Shown here in pieces: positions 35,276-44,246 of a DNA stretch of 64,000 nucleotides. Under the pieces are notes generated by a model that was not told the DNA's origin, made no database searches, and saw only the letters and a program-made list of their open reading frames with translations. Location: positions 2,528,501 through 2,592,500 of the forward strand of contig NC_008343.2 of NCBI RefSeq assembly GCF_000014285.2. Reading direction: 5' to 3'. Each line of letters opens with the position of its first letter. Positions within the stretch are counted from its first letter, which is position 1. The DNA comes from Granulibacter bethesdensis CGDNIH1. GTDB taxonomy: Bacteria; Pseudomonadota; Alphaproteobacteria; Acetobacterales; Acetobacteraceae. The translations under genes were made by a program, and so were the position numbers.

Positions 35276-35329
35276 CCAGCCAGAGACACCCGTCAGGGAC
35301 ACCTGCCAGCGACAATCGGGAAAACATTC

Positions 35330-36358
35330 ATGATCCGCCTTCCCTTCTGCCTGAGCCGCTTCACTCTCATGCTTACCTGCCTGAGCGGTCTGCTCGGCCT
35401 GTCCGGCTGCGGCGATCTGCCACGCCCTTTCATGGGGCATCCCGGTCAGACCGCCATGAAGCTCGCCGCGCCACCACCTGCGCGTCTGGCAGTGCCCACG
35501 CCCGGCAACGCATTGCTGGATGACGATTCCAGCAAGCTGTTTGCGACCTCCATTGCCCATGCTCTGGATGACCACACCGTGCCTGCCGTGGCCGGGCCTG
35601 TGAAAAAAGGCGACTGGTGGCTGGGAATCACCGCCACCACGCAGGGCAACACTGTCGTGCCTCATTACGAAGTCTTTGACCCGACCGGAAAATCACACGG
35701 CAAGGCTGATGGTCAGTCCATGCCCGCCTCAGTCTGGGCCGCCGGAGACCGCCCGATGCTGAAACAGGAGGCCCTGACCTCCGCCGACAAAATCTCCGAT
35801 CTGCTGAACGACGTCGATGCGGCCATGAAACAGAGCGATCCGAACAGCCTGTTCAACCGTCCGGCCCGGGTCGCCGTGCTGGACGGGATCGGCGCACCGG
35901 GCGATGGCAATATGGCGCTCTCCATGCAGATGAAGCTGGCGCTGCCCAAAATCGGGATCACTATCGCCAGTGACGAATCGGCCCAGACCGCGCCCGCCGA
36001 TTTTACCGTGCAACCACGCGTCAGAACCGCACCGGGCGCCAATGGATCGGAGCGGATTGAAATTCAGTGGATCGTCACCGATGGCAGCGGCCAGGAAAGC
36101 GGTCGCACCATCCAGATCAACGAGATCCCCCCCGGCACGCTGGACCTGCACTGGGGCGACGTCGCCTATGTCGCGTCTACCGAGGCCGCAGGCGGTATCA
36201 AGCAGGTGATCCAGAATGCCACCGGCCTCAACCGGGCCAAGGTCGCCGCCGGAAAAACCGCAGACAAACCGGCCGGAACCGCATCCTCCACCGCTTTGTC
36301 CGCCCCGCCGGATGCCTTGCAAAAGGCCCCTGTTTCGCCACGATCCCCTTTGCCATGA
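35330..36358 (+). CDS. Predicted lipoprotein of unknown function
   Basis: 342 residues. A signal peptide with lipobox LSGC (Cys27) anchors it in the membrane. Following is a Pro/Ala-rich segment, a compact domain (DWWLGITATTQGNTVV, YEVFDPTGKSHG) and a second region with repeated Asp residues. The last 40 residues are low-complexity Ala/Pro. I do not recognise a family. It starts 54 bp after pgeF and is 141 bp upstream of prs. The envelope location is inferred from the lipobox. Confidence 0.75.
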   Translation: MIRLPFCLSRFTLMLTCLSGLLGLSGCGDLPRPFMGHPGQTAMKLAAPPPARLAVPTPGNALLDDDSSKLFATSIAHALDDHTVPAVAGPVKKGDWWLGITATTQGNTVVPHYEVFDPTGKSHGKADGQSMPASVWAAGDRPMLKQEALTSADKISDLLNDVDAAMKQSDPNSLFNRPARVAVLDGIGAPGDGNMALSMQMKLALPKIGITIASDESAQTAPADFTVQPRVRTAPGANGSERIEIQWIVTDGSGQESGRTIQINEIPPGTLDLHWGDVAYVASTEAAGGIKQVIQNATGLNRAKVAAGKTADKPAGTASSTALSAPPDALQKAPVSPRSPLP

Positions 36359-36499
36359 GGGTGAAAACATCATCGAAACAACCCGCATGGCGGATTTGCT
36401 GCACAGGATGGTTGGACACGGTTCCGACACATTGGTAGAAGGCGCGCGCCGTCGGGCATCCGGGCCGCAACGACGGTTAAGACGCGGGATCTGAAAATC

Positions 36500-37432
36500 A
36501 TGAAGATTGTGGCTTGCAACAGCAACCGTCCACTGGCCGAGGCGGTCGCGGCAGCCCTCAACCTGCCCCTGACGAAAGCCTCCGTCAGGCGCTTCGCGGA
36601 TATGGAAGTGTTCGTGGAAATCCACGAGAACGTCCGCGGTGAGGATGTGTTCGTCATTCAGTCGACCTCCTATCCCGCCAATGACAATCTGATGGAGCTG
36701 CTGATCACGCTGGATGCGCTGCGGCGTGGGTCGGCCCGGCGTGTCACGGCGGTGATCCCGTATTTCGGTTATGCCCGGCAGGATCGTAAGTCCGGCCCCC
36801 GCACCCCGATCAGCGCCAAGCTGGTCGCCAACCTCATCACCGAAGCCGGCGCCAACCGTGTGCTGACCATGGATCTGCATGCCGGCCAGATTCAGGGTTT
36901 CTTCGATATTCCGGTGGATAATCTCTATGCCGCCCCGCTTTTCGCCCGCGACATTGCGGAGCGTTTTCACGGGCGTGATATCATGATCGTCTCCCCCGAT
37001 GTCGGCGGCGTGCTGCGCGCCCGCGCCATCGCCACGCGCCTGAACACCGACCTCGCCATTATCGACAAGCGTCGTGAGCGGGCGGGCGTGTCCGAGGTGA
37101 TGAACGTGATCGGCGATGTCGAAGGACGCGACTGCATCCTGATCGACGATATTTGCGACTCGGGCGGAACACTCTGCAATGCCGCCGCGGCCCTGATCGC
37201 CAATGGTGCAGCCTCCGCCAGTGTCTATACCACGCATGGCGTGCTGTCAGGCGGTGCGGTCGCCCGTATCGCCTCCAGCCCCATCAGCATGATGACCATC
37301 ACCGACAGCATTCTGGCCACCGAAGCGGTCAGACTGGCCCAGAATGTCCGTCAGCTGACCATTGCCCCGCTTCTGGCCGAAGCGATGCGCCGCATCAGCG
37401 ACGAAAGCTCTGTCAGCTCTCTCTTCGATTGA
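36500..37432 (+). CDS. prs: Ribose-phosphate pyrophosphokinase
   Basis: 310 residues; makes PRPP from ribose 5-phosphate and ATP, feeding purine, pyrimidine, histidine and NAD synthesis. The ATP-binding flexible loop ([17 protein letters not shown]), the Prs signature [11 protein letters not shown] and the PRPP loop [13 protein letters not shown] are all present. Length is the normal 310-315. It starts 141 bp after the lipoprotein. The histidine phosphatase downstream starts 14 bp later. Confidence 0.97.
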   Translation: MKIVACNSNRPLAEAVAAALNLPLTKASVRRFADMEVFVEIHENVRGEDVFVIQSTSYPANDNLMELLITLDALRRGSARRVTAVIPYFGYARQDRKSGPRTPISAKLVANLITEAGANRVLTMDLHAGQIQGFFDIPVDNLYAAPLFARDIAERFHGRDIMIVSPDVGGVLRARAIATRLNTDLAIIDKRRERAGVSEVMNVIGDVEGRDCILIDDICDSGGTLCNAAAALIANGAASASVYTTHGVLSGGAVARIASSPISMMTITDSILATEAVRLAQNVRQLTIAPLLAEAMRRISDESSVSSLFD

Positions 37433-37445
37433 AGCCGGGGCTATC

Positions 37446-38054
37446 ATGGGCCTTCCCCCCGCCTCCGCCAGCCGCATGCCACCCCCGCAGGGTCCGGAAC
37501 TGGCAGCTGTGCCGTTCTGGTTCCTGCGCCATGGCGAAACGGACTGGAACACGCTCAATCTGGCGCAGGGTGTCACGGACGTGAAACTCAACGCCGCCGG
37601 ACTGGCTCAGGCGCGCCTTGCGGCGGAGCGTCTGCGAGGGCGCGGCATTCGCACGCTGGTCAGCTCTCCGCTGTCCCGGGCCCGCGACACGGCGGAACTG
37701 GTCAGTCAGCATATCGGGGTACCGGTGCAGATTGATCCCAAGCTGCGTGAATGCGCTTTCGGAGAACGCGAAGGCCAGCCGATGAGCGAATGGTTCGACG
37801 CCTGGGTGCGTGGCGAATCGACCCCGGCCGGCGCGGAAAGCTTCAGTGATCTGAAGCGCCGGGCTGCCGTGGCAGTGGGCAATGCGCTGCAACTGCCGGG
37901 ACCCGTGCTGATCATCGCCCATGGCGCCCTGTTTCGTGCGGTACGTGCACTGATGGGCATGCCGCCGAATGTCCGCACCCCCAATGCCCTGCCTTATCTG
38001 TGCCGCCCCCCCACCGGCAGCGACCGGCCCTGGACCCTGATGCCCGCCACCTGA
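37446..38054 (+). CDS. Histidine phosphatase family protein (phosphoglycerate mutase-like)
   Basis: 202 residues from ATG 37446. The RHGE catalytic motif is in FLRHGETDWN, the second His-supporting loop is SPLSRARDTAELV, and the final His is in LIIAHGALF. Family members act on small phosphoesters such as phosphoglycerate, glucosyl-3-phosphoglycerate or cobalamin intermediates, and the substrate here is open. It follows prs by 14 bp and is probably cotranscribed with it. Confidence 0.85.
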   Translation: MGLPPASASRMPPPQGPELAAVPFWFLRHGETDWNTLNLAQGVTDVKLNAAGLAQARLAAERLRGRGIRTLVSSPLSRARDTAELVSQHIGVPVQIDPKLRECAFGEREGQPMSEWFDAWVRGESTPAGAESFSDLKRRAAVAVGNALQLPGPVLIIAHGALFRAVRALMGMPPNVRTPNALPYLCRPPTGSDRPWTLMPAT

Positions 38055-38102
38055 GCATCAGTGAACCCGTTTCTTGCAGAACAGGCAGGAAACAGAAGCG
38101 TG

Positions 38103-38131
38103 TTGCCGGAACGGATACGATTCGCTAAACC
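38103..38131 (+). promoter_or_regulatory. Candidate sigma-70 promoter of rplY
   Basis: TTGCCG (38103-38108), 17-bp spacer, TAAACC (38126-38131). The predicted start of transcription is near 38138, directly in front of the leader hairpin at 38139. Hexamers are only fair matches. Confidence 0.4.
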
Positions 38132-38138
38132 GCGCCCC

Positions 38139-38175
38139 ACGCCGGCACCCCTGGAGGCCGGCGTTTAACGTTTTT
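38139..38175 (+). promoter_or_regulatory. Hairpin plus T-run in the rplY leader
   Basis: ACGCCGGC (38139-38146) pairs perfectly with GCCGGCGT (38157-38164) around a 10-nt loop, followed by TTAACGTTTTTG. Its distance to the rplY ATG is only 28 bp. It could terminate upstream transcription, or act as an attenuator/autoregulatory leader for L25. Confidence 0.55.
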
Positions 38176-38191
38176 GCTTAGGAGCATTTCC

Positions 38192-38833
38192 ATGGCCACT
38201 TTCACACAGATCGAGGCCGAGGCACGCTCGCGAGCCGGTAAGGGGGCGGCGCGGGCGACTCGGCGTGAGGGTAAGGTTCCGGCCGTTATCTACGGTGCGC
38301 GCCAGACCCCGGACCTGATCAAGCTCGACCCCCGTATCATTCATCGCGAGCTGAATCGCGGTGGCTGGCGGTCCCGCCTCTACGAAATCAACGTCGATGG
38401 TGCCTCCACCCGCGCCCTGATCCGCGACGTGCAGTTCCATCCGGTCACCGATGCTCCGGAGCATGTGGACTTCCAGCGCCTTGCCGCCGGTGAGCCGGTA
38501 CGCGTGGCCGTGGCCGTGCAGTTCCAGAACGAAGCCACCAGCCCGGGCCTGAAGCGCGGTGGCGTGCTGAACATCGTTCGTCACACTGTGGAAGTGCTGT
38601 GCGACCCCGATCACGTGCCGGAGCATTTCGAAGCCGATCTCGGCACGCTGGATATCGGCGACAACATCCGCTGGTCCGATCTGAAGGGGACCGGCGAAGC
38701 GAAGCCGACCATTCTGGACCGCGACTTCGTCGTTGCCACCGTCGCACCGCCGACCACCATCGCCGAAGCGGCCGCCCCGGCTGCTGAAGCAGCGGCACCC
38801 GCCAAGGCTCCGGCCAAAGGCGCCAAGAAGTAA
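38192..38833 (+). CDS. rplY: 50S ribosomal protein L25 (Ctc/TL5 form)
   Basis: 213 residues from ATG 38192, preceded by AGGAG. The N-terminal L25 5S-rRNA-binding domain ([25 protein letters not shown]) is followed by the TL5/Ctc C-terminal domain and a low-complexity Ala/Pro/Lys tail. It binds 5S rRNA in the large subunit and is linked to general stress in some bacteria. It is 12 bp upstream of pth, a conserved pairing. Confidence 0.96.
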   Translation: MATFTQIEAEARSRAGKGAARATRREGKVPAVIYGARQTPDLIKLDPRIIHRELNRGGWRSRLYEINVDGASTRALIRDVQFHPVTDAPEHVDFQRLAAGEPVRVAVAVQFQNEATSPGLKRGGVLNIVRHTVEVLCDPDHVPEHFEADLGTLDIGDNIRWSDLKGTGEAKPTILDRDFVVATVAPPTTIAEAAAPAAEAAAPAKAPAKGAKK

Positions 38834-38845
38834 CGAGGCCGTATC

Positions 38846-39430
38846 GTGCCGTCCTTGCTGCTCTGGACCGGGTTGGGGAATCCCGAACCCGGTATGGCGC
38901 TTCAGCGGCACAATATCGGCTTCATGGCCGTCGATGCCATCGCGCAGCGCCATGGGTTCACCCCATGGCGCAACCGATTCAAAGGGCTGACGGCGGAAGG
39001 AACCCTTGCCGGGCGCAAGATCATCCTGCTGAAGCCGATGACCTACATGAACGCCTCCGGCGAAAGCGTTCAGCCTGCCACCGCGTTTTTCAAACTGCCT
39101 CCCGAAGCGGTCAGCGCCTTTCACGATGAGCTTGATCTTGCCCCCGGCAAGGTGCGGGTCAAACGGGGCGGGGGTGCCGCCGGGCATAACGGCCTGCGCA
39201 GCATGGACCGGATGCTTGGGACACCGGAATATTGGCGGGTTCGCCTCGGGATCGGCCATCCAGGCAGCAAGGAGCGGGTGCACGGCCATGTGCTGGGCAA
39301 TTTCGCCAAAAGCGATCAGGAATGGCTCGGTCCCCTGCTGGAGGCCGTCGCCGATGCCGCACCGCTTCTGGCAGAAGGCCGCGCCGAGGATTTCATGACG
39401 CGCATTGCCCTGCTGACCCATCGCCAATGA
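38846..39430 (+). CDS. pth: Peptidyl-tRNA hydrolase
   Basis: 194 residues starting at GTG 38846. Hydrolyses peptidyl-tRNA released by stalled ribosomes. Catalytic His22 lies in [12 protein letters not shown], with Asn12 in GLGNPEPGM, and the motifs [16 protein letters not shown] and [14 protein letters not shown] complete the active site. It is 12 bp from rplY and 45 bp before ychF, another conserved neighbourhood. Confidence 0.96.
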   Translation: MPSLLLWTGLGNPEPGMALQRHNIGFMAVDAIAQRHGFTPWRNRFKGLTAEGTLAGRKIILLKPMTYMNASGESVQPATAFFKLPPEAVSAFHDELDLAPGKVRVKRGGGAAGHNGLRSMDRMLGTPEYWRVRLGIGHPGSKERVHGHVLGNFAKSDQEWLGPLLEAVADAAPLLAEGRAEDFMTRIALLTHRQ

Positions 39431-39475
39431 GTTTCCCGCCTGCATGCAGGCGCCTTATCCGAAGGTTAAGACCCC

Positions 39476-40570
39476 ATGGGATTTAATTGCGGCATCGTTG
39501 GCCTGCCCAATGTCGGTAAATCCACCCTGTTCAATGCGCTGACCGCTACCGTTGCGGCACAGGCGGCGAACTATCCATTCTGCACCATTGAGCCGAATGT
39601 AGGCCGGGTCGCCGTGCCCGATCCGCGCATGGAAAAGCTGGCAACCGCGGCGAAATCCCAGAAAATCGTGCCGACCAGCCTGGAATTCGTGGACATTGCC
39701 GGTCTGGTGCGCGGTGCCTCGCGCGGCGAAGGTCTGGGCAACCAGTTCCTGGGCAATATCCGCGAGGTGGATGCCATCATCCACGTGCTGCGCTGCTTCG
39801 AAGATGACGACATCACGCATGTCGAAGGCAGTGTCGATCCGGTGCGCGATGCGGAAACCGTCGAGACCGAGCTGATGCTGGCCGATCTGGAAAGTCTGGA
39901 GAAGCGCGTGCCGCTGCTTCAGAAAAAAGCCCGCGGCAACGACAAGGAAGCCGCAGCCCAGCTGGAACTGATCGAACCGATCATCACCGCGCTGCAAGCC
40001 GGTCAGCCTGCCCGCACCGCCATCCCGGCGGATCAGCGTGTCGCCGCATCCCGCCTGCAACTGATGACGTCAAAGCCCGTGCTGTATGTCGCCAATGTCG
40101 AGGAGGCCTCAGCCGCCAGCGGCAATGCGATTTCCGCCCGTGTCGCAGACCTGGCCGCCCGGCAGGGAACACGCTCCGTGGTCATCTCCGCCGCGATCGA
40201 GGCCGAGGTCAGCCAACTGGGCGATGAGGACCGCGCCGAATTTCTCGCCGGTCTCGGTCTGGTGGATAGCGGTCTGGATCGCGTCATCCGCGCCGGATAC
40301 GATCTGCTGGGTCTGCTGACCTATTTCACCTGCGGCCCGAAAGAAACCCGCGCCTGGACTATCGAGCAGGGCACCCGTGCCCCTCAGGCCGCCGGTGTCA
40401 TCCATGGCGATTTCGAACGCGGATTCATCGCCGCCGAAGTAATCGGCTACGATGATTACATCACGCTGGGTGGCGAAGCCGGGGCCAAGGAAGCCGGCAA
40501 GGCCCGCGTCGAAGGCAAGGACTATATCGTGAAGGATGGCGACGTCATTCTGTTCCGCTTCAACGTATGA
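39476..40570 (+). CDS. ychF: Redox-regulated ATPase YchF
   Basis: 364 residues. An OBG-family ATPase that binds ribosomes and is linked to translation and oxidative stress. Walker A is GLPNVGKST, and switch [22 protein letters not shown], the helical arm and the C-terminal TGS domain ([29 protein letters not shown]) are all present. Length is the family norm of 363. Follows pth by 45 bp. Confidence 0.97.
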   Translation: MGFNCGIVGLPNVGKSTLFNALTATVAAQAANYPFCTIEPNVGRVAVPDPRMEKLATAAKSQKIVPTSLEFVDIAGLVRGASRGEGLGNQFLGNIREVDAIIHVLRCFEDDDITHVEGSVDPVRDAETVETELMLADLESLEKRVPLLQKKARGNDKEAAAQLELIEPIITALQAGQPARTAIPADQRVAASRLQLMTSKPVLYVANVEEASAASGNAISARVADLAARQGTRSVVISAAIEAEVSQLGDEDRAEFLAGLGLVDSGLDRVIRAGYDLLGLLTYFTCGPKETRAWTIEQGTRAPQAAGVIHGDFERGFIAAEVIGYDDYITLGGEAGAKEAGKARVEGKDYIVKDGDVILFRFNV

Positions 40571-40597
40571 GCGGGACCGTCTGATCCTGCCCTGATA

Positions 40598-40647
40598 ACG
40601 GCCCGGATGCGCGCCAGTGGATTTCCACTTGGGAAAATCCGGGCCGT
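40598..40647 (+). repeat. Nested long hairpin after ychF
   Basis: ACGGCCCGGAT (40598-40608) pairs perfectly with ATCCGGGCCGT (40637-40647), and inside it GTGGA (40617-40621) pairs with TCCAC (40624-40628). There is no strong T-run. It may be a transcript-end or leader structure for the SoxYZ-like gene, which starts 51 bp downstream. Confidence 0.6.
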
Positions 40648-40698
40648 CGCCATATCCTTCCCGGATAATGATAACAATGACGGCCGGGAAACGATTCA

Positions 40699-41562
40699 AT
40701 GCGCACAAGATACCTGCTGATGGGCATGCTGCTGACAGCTGTCCATCTCCCCTCCATGGCACAGGCAGCAGAGGATGAGGACGATCCGGCCCGTCAGCAT
40801 CGCTGGGCCGATCTGAAACAGGCGGTGTTTGCGCAGCGCCCTGTTGCGGTCGAGCCTGCCTCCGAGCATCTGATCGGGCTTGAGGCGCCCGTGCGCGCCC
40901 TGGATGCGGCACTGGTGCCCGTCACGGTCACGGTGTCTGATCCCTCGGCGAAGGGGATTTATCTGCTGATTGATGACAATCCCTCTCCTTTGGCCGCGCA
41001 TGTCGTGTTCGGCCCCGCCATCGATCCACGCAGCATGAGCTTCCGGGTGCGGGTGAACACCTACACCTTTATCCATGCCGTGCTGGAACGGGATGACGGC
41101 TCTCTGATTGAAACCGCGCGCTTCGTCAAAGCCTCCGGCGGCTGCTCTGCTCCGGCCGGCAGCGACGCCGAGGAAGCGTTGCAGAATATCGGCAAGATGA
41201 AGCTGAAACTGGCCGGAAAGGACTCCCCTCTGGCCTCCCCTCTGGCCGCCACGCTGATGATCCGGCATCCGAATTTCAACGGTATGCAGATGGACCCGCT
41301 CACACAGGCCTACACACCCGCGCATTACGTCCAGAAAATCAAGACGACCTATGATGGCAAGCTGGTTTTCAGCCTCGATACGGATATCTCCATGGCGTCC
41401 GACCCGGTGCTTGGCTTCTTCCTGCGCACTGAATCCGGAAATGACCACACCCTGACTGTCAGCGTTCGCGACAATCAGGATGAGCACTGGGAAAAAACCT
41501 TCCCTGTTATCGCACCCGGCCCGGCACCGGATGCGAAACTGCAAGCCAAACCCGGTGGTTAA
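40699..41562 (+). CDS. SoxYZ-fusion carrier protein (quinoprotein-dehydrogenase-associated type)
   Basis: 287 residues with a Sec signal (about 1-24). The SoxY-like half is about residues 60-155 and ends with KASGGCSAPAG, where the Cys stands in the position of the SoxY carrier GGCGG swinging arm. The SoxZ-like half is about 180-275 (TLMIRHPNFNGMQMDPLTQ). The fused form has been described in organisms with PQQ dehydrogenases, as a periplasmic sulfur or electron carrier. No other sox genes (soxA, soxX, soxB) or dehydrogenase gene is in the window, so it is an orphan here. It is convergent with the VOC gene. Confidence 0.82.
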   Translation: MRTRYLLMGMLLTAVHLPSMAQAAEDEDDPARQHRWADLKQAVFAQRPVAVEPASEHLIGLEAPVRALDAALVPVTVTVSDPSAKGIYLLIDDNPSPLAAHVVFGPAIDPRSMSFRVRVNTYTFIHAVLERDDGSLIETARFVKASGGCSAPAGSDAEEALQNIGKMKLKLAGKDSPLASPLAATLMIRHPNFNGMQMDPLTQAYTPAHYVQKIKTTYDGKLVFSLDTDISMASDPVLGFFLRTESGNDHTLTVSVRDNQDEHWEKTFPVIAPGPAPDAKLQAKPGG

Positions 41563-41609
41563 TGATCCGGGCTGTTGAAAAACGGCCCTGCTACGTTCCG
41601 GTCCGTCTG

Positions 41610-42008
41610 TCACGCAAACGATGCTGATATGGGGCGGACTGGAGTGACTGTCGTCACCTCAATGAAGTATCCGCCTTTAGCCTGGAAATAGAAGCACCAG
41701 GCGCCATGCGCATCATGCGGCCTCTGGGTTTCCCAGCCATCATCACGCAGGCGCTCATAGAGTGCATCCACAGCTTCACGGGTTTCCTGGATGAAACCGA
41801 TATGCAGGATGTCCAGCTGTCTGGGATAAGCGAACCCATCAAGCTTCGTCTCGAAGTGATTGACGATCAGCACCAGCCCGTCATCATCCTGCATGATCGC
41901 CATCTTGCTGCCACGCACGACAAGCGTGCGCAGCCCGAAATACCGCTCGAACATCACCCGATCGGCTTCAGTGTCATGACTATAGAGATTGATATGATTC
42001 AGCTTCAT
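41610..42008 (-). CDS. VOC-family (glyoxalase-like) protein
   Basis: 132 residues from ATG 42008, with an AAAGG site upstream; a longer frame to 42134 is unlikely. Begins KLNHINLYSHDTEADRVMFERYFGLRT and ends FIEVTTVTP, the paired beta-alpha-beta-beta-beta modules of the vicinal oxygen chelate fold, with candidate metal ligands His5, His79-region and the C-terminal Glu. The fold serves glyoxalases, dioxygenases and resistance proteins, so substrate is unknown. Confidence 0.85.
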   Translation of the reverse strand: MKLNHINLYSHDTEADRVMFERYFGLRTLVVRGSKMAIMQDDDGLVLIVNHFETKLDGFAYPRQLDILHIGFIQETREAVDALYERLRDDGWETQRPHDAHGAWCFYFQAKGGYFIEVTTVTPVRPISASFA

Positions 42009-42277
42009 GGTTGTGCCTTTCCGTTTGAAAAACGGACACCGATCAACCAGAGCCTTGAACGACCATGACCGATCACCTGCATGGAGTGCGCCTCCATACT
42101 GTGTCCGGCCAAGGCCAAGAGCGGTGTCACCCACTCAAGCGTGACTGTCTCCGGAGAGACCGCAGGTTGTCACCATACCTGCATCGCTGTCTTTTTAGGC
42201 GATCTGATATTGAGATGAGGGGTGGATCGCGTCAAGCGGCCCTTGCCACACCCGACTGTTGAGGGGGGGAATCGTTC
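42009..42277. other. Spacer upstream of the VOC gene with potential folded RNA
   Basis: 269 bp without a convincing gene. At 42121-42163 there are two adjacent hairpins: GTCAC (42126-42130) with GTGAC (42141-42145), and GTCTC (42147-42151) with GAGAC (42156-42160), flanked by GCG (42121-42123) and CGC (42161-42163). It is a three-way-junction-like fold in the 5' leader of the VOC gene. No known riboswitch consensus was recognised. Confidence 0.35.
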
Positions 42278-42868
42278 TCATTCCGTGTAGGCACAACGGA
42301 CGGCACCAGTCTGATGAACGGTCGCATCCGCATAACGAAAACTGGTTTCCGCCTCGATCACGGCTCCGCCACCCTGAGCCTTGAACTGCTTCAGAGCGGG
42401 GCAGTTGGCCTGCGTGACAGGGCGGTCCGTGACCACCCATAAAGTCACGTCCGTTTTGCCGTATCGCGGCTGATCCTGCGTCGCCCCGCTATACAAACGC
42501 TTACGACTGGCCATGTCATAGATGCTGAAGCCTCGCATCGCCGAGGTGCCGCTGTCGATGAACAGATAGGGTTCGATCACCTTCTGAACGTAATCCGCAT
42601 CATCCCGCCCGCTGACGATCCAGTCCCCCGTTTTTTTATCAAACCGGCAAGGCCCCGTGATCCGGCCGCGCACCACAATATCCTGTCCGACCTCTGCCGT
42701 CCGGTCCCGTGCAATGACCCTGTGCCGATTCGTATCGAAACAGACCGGCTTTGCCACCGGATCGGGGTTGTTATCCGAGGCTGAAGCGAAAACGGGATTC
42801 AGCACACCGGCCGCAACCATCAAAACTGCCGCCTGAAAGACACAGTGAAACAAGGTTCTCGCTGTCAT
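42278..42868 (-). CDS. Secreted protein of unknown function
   Basis: 196 residues. A Sec signal peptide (about 1-29, cleaved near VFASA-S) is followed by a soluble domain with four Cys, which could form two disulfides (KPVCFD, GPCRFD, ANCPAL, VRCAYTE). A central segment (DYVQKVIEPYLFIDSGTSAMRG) has no motif that I recognise. Likely periplasmic. It faces away from the next gene (43038), which is also a secreted unknown. Confidence 0.72.
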   Translation of the reverse strand: MTARTLFHCVFQAAVLMVAAGVLNPVFASASDNNPDPVAKPVCFDTNRHRVIARDRTAEVGQDIVVRGRITGPCRFDKKTGDWIVSGRDDADYVQKVIEPYLFIDSGTSAMRGFSIYDMASRKRLYSGATQDQPRYGKTDVTLWVVTDRPVTQANCPALKQFKAQGGGAVIEAETSFRYADATVHQTGAVRCAYTE

Positions 42869-43037
42869 GATGCCACATCATCCCGAAAAGAGATTTTCAT
42901 TCATCCCGCATGTCCACACACAGATTATAGTCGGTCAGAATACATCGCCGGAACATTCCGGCCCGATCTGCATGCTCGCGACCAGAGCCATCAGCACGGG
43001 CGAAGAATGAACCGCAAGACTGCTTCAAGGCAATGGA

Positions 43038-43523
43038 ATGACGCTCACGATGCCACGCCTCATGACGGCCTTGATATGCGCCTGCACTCTCAGCCTTGCC
43101 TCCTATCCTGCCCATGCGGTGCCACAGAACCCGGATGAGTGGGCCAAAAATATGGAAGCGGCTTTTCGCACCGGCAAGCTGATAACCATCGGCAAGCTGA
43201 TGGATCAGGCCGTCGATGACCATGATCCCGGGGAAGCCAAACGAGCGCACCAGATCATCGCTGAGAATATCCGCATGATGACCGAAAGCTTCGGCAAGGA
43301 GGGGCCAGGCTGCGCCGAATTGTTTGATACCCGTCGCATCGGCAGTTTTTTCCGCCGCTATGATTTCGCAGTGTGCAACGGTACCGAGCGTATCTTCTTC
43401 CGTTTCGATCTGGTACGGCGGGAGAAGCTGGGCTGGCTGTTACGTTCTTGGCAAGCCAGCGAGAATCTCGATAAAATCGTCAATGCGCCTCTGCCCGGTA
43501 ATGCCAATTACGACCGGGAATAA
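43038..43523 (+). CDS. Small secreted protein of unknown function
   Basis: 161 residues with a Sec signal (about 1-27, ending AHA-V). The mature part has mixed helices and a Cys in GPGCAELF and one in FAVCNGTER. A second Met at residue 5 is an alternative start. It has no recognised family. It is convergent with the YceI gene 15 bp downstream. Confidence 0.65.
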   Translation: MTLTMPRLMTALICACTLSLASYPAHAVPQNPDEWAKNMEAAFRTGKLITIGKLMDQAVDDHDPGEAKRAHQIIAENIRMMTESFGKEGPGCAELFDTRRIGSFFRRYDFAVCNGTERIFFRFDLVRREKLGWLLRSWQASENLDKIVNAPLPGNANYDRE

Positions 43524-43538
43524 TCCCCCCGTCCTGTA

Positions 43539-44180
43539 TCAGGGCTTCTCAAAAGGGGCGCTGATGATCAACTGCACGTCATCGCCCACCATATCCAGAT
43601 AGCGCGATATCCCGAATGCGGAACGACGGATATTACCCCGTGCCTCGAAGCCGATCGTGTATCGGCCCGACAGCGGATTGATCCCGCCACCATTGAAGTG
43701 CACCGTCAGCGTCACGGGATGTGTGATGCCATGCAGGGTCAGGTCGCCGGTCATTTCCCCGCTCTCCGGTCCTGTGGCGCGGGCGGAGGTAGAGCGGAAC
43801 GTTGCCACCGGCCAGCGCTGCGCATCGAACCATTCCGCACCGACCAGAGTCTGGTTCAAAACCGGGCTGGTCGTGGACAGGCTGGAGACTGGCACCGTTA
43901 TCTCCAGATGACTGGCCTCCGGATGGGCGGGCACGAAATCCAGCCAGCCGGAAGCCTCACCGAACCGTCCATAATAGGTGCTGAACCCCATATGCGAGAG
44001 TGCGAACTCAATCTGCGTATGGGATGGCTCCAGCATATAACGCGCAGCCGGCACCTGAGCCGGATTCCTTGTGGCCATCATCTGGGCCTGCGCCACCATC
44101 GGCGCTGCGACAGCAAGCCAGGACGCGGCCCCCACCAGCACCAACCCGCATCGCCACCATGGAGTCCTGTCTTCTTTCAC
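43539..44180 (-). CDS. YceI-family periplasmic lipid-binding protein
   Basis: 213 residues with a Sec signal peptide (ending AQAQ). The mature part is the YceI lipocalin-like barrel: YMLEPSHTQIEFALSHMGFSTYYGRF near the start, then LEITVPVSSLSTTSPVLNQ and LTLHGITHPVTLTVHFNGG, and the closing residues in the AFGISRYLDMVGDDVQLII stretch. The fold binds polyprenoid or amide lipids in the periplasm. No cytochrome b561 partner is next to it. Confidence 0.93.
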   Translation of the reverse strand: MKEDRTPWWRCGLVLVGAASWLAVAAPMVAQAQMMATRNPAQVPAARYMLEPSHTQIEFALSHMGFSTYYGRFGEASGWLDFVPAHPEASHLEITVPVSSLSTTSPVLNQTLVGAEWFDAQRWPVATFRSTSARATGPESGEMTGDLTLHGITHPVTLTVHFNGGGINPLSGRYTIGFEARGNIRRSAFGISRYLDMVGDDVQLIISAPFEKP

Positions 44181-44246
44181 CTCTTTCCCCTCTCTGCATC
44201 ACGGCCCGGCTTGCATCCCGACCAATCAGGCCGCACATGAGATTCC

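Noticed and set aside
42121..42163. tRNA or known riboswitch
   Set aside because: Stem lengths and loop bases do not fit a tRNA, fluoride, guanidine or preQ1 consensus.
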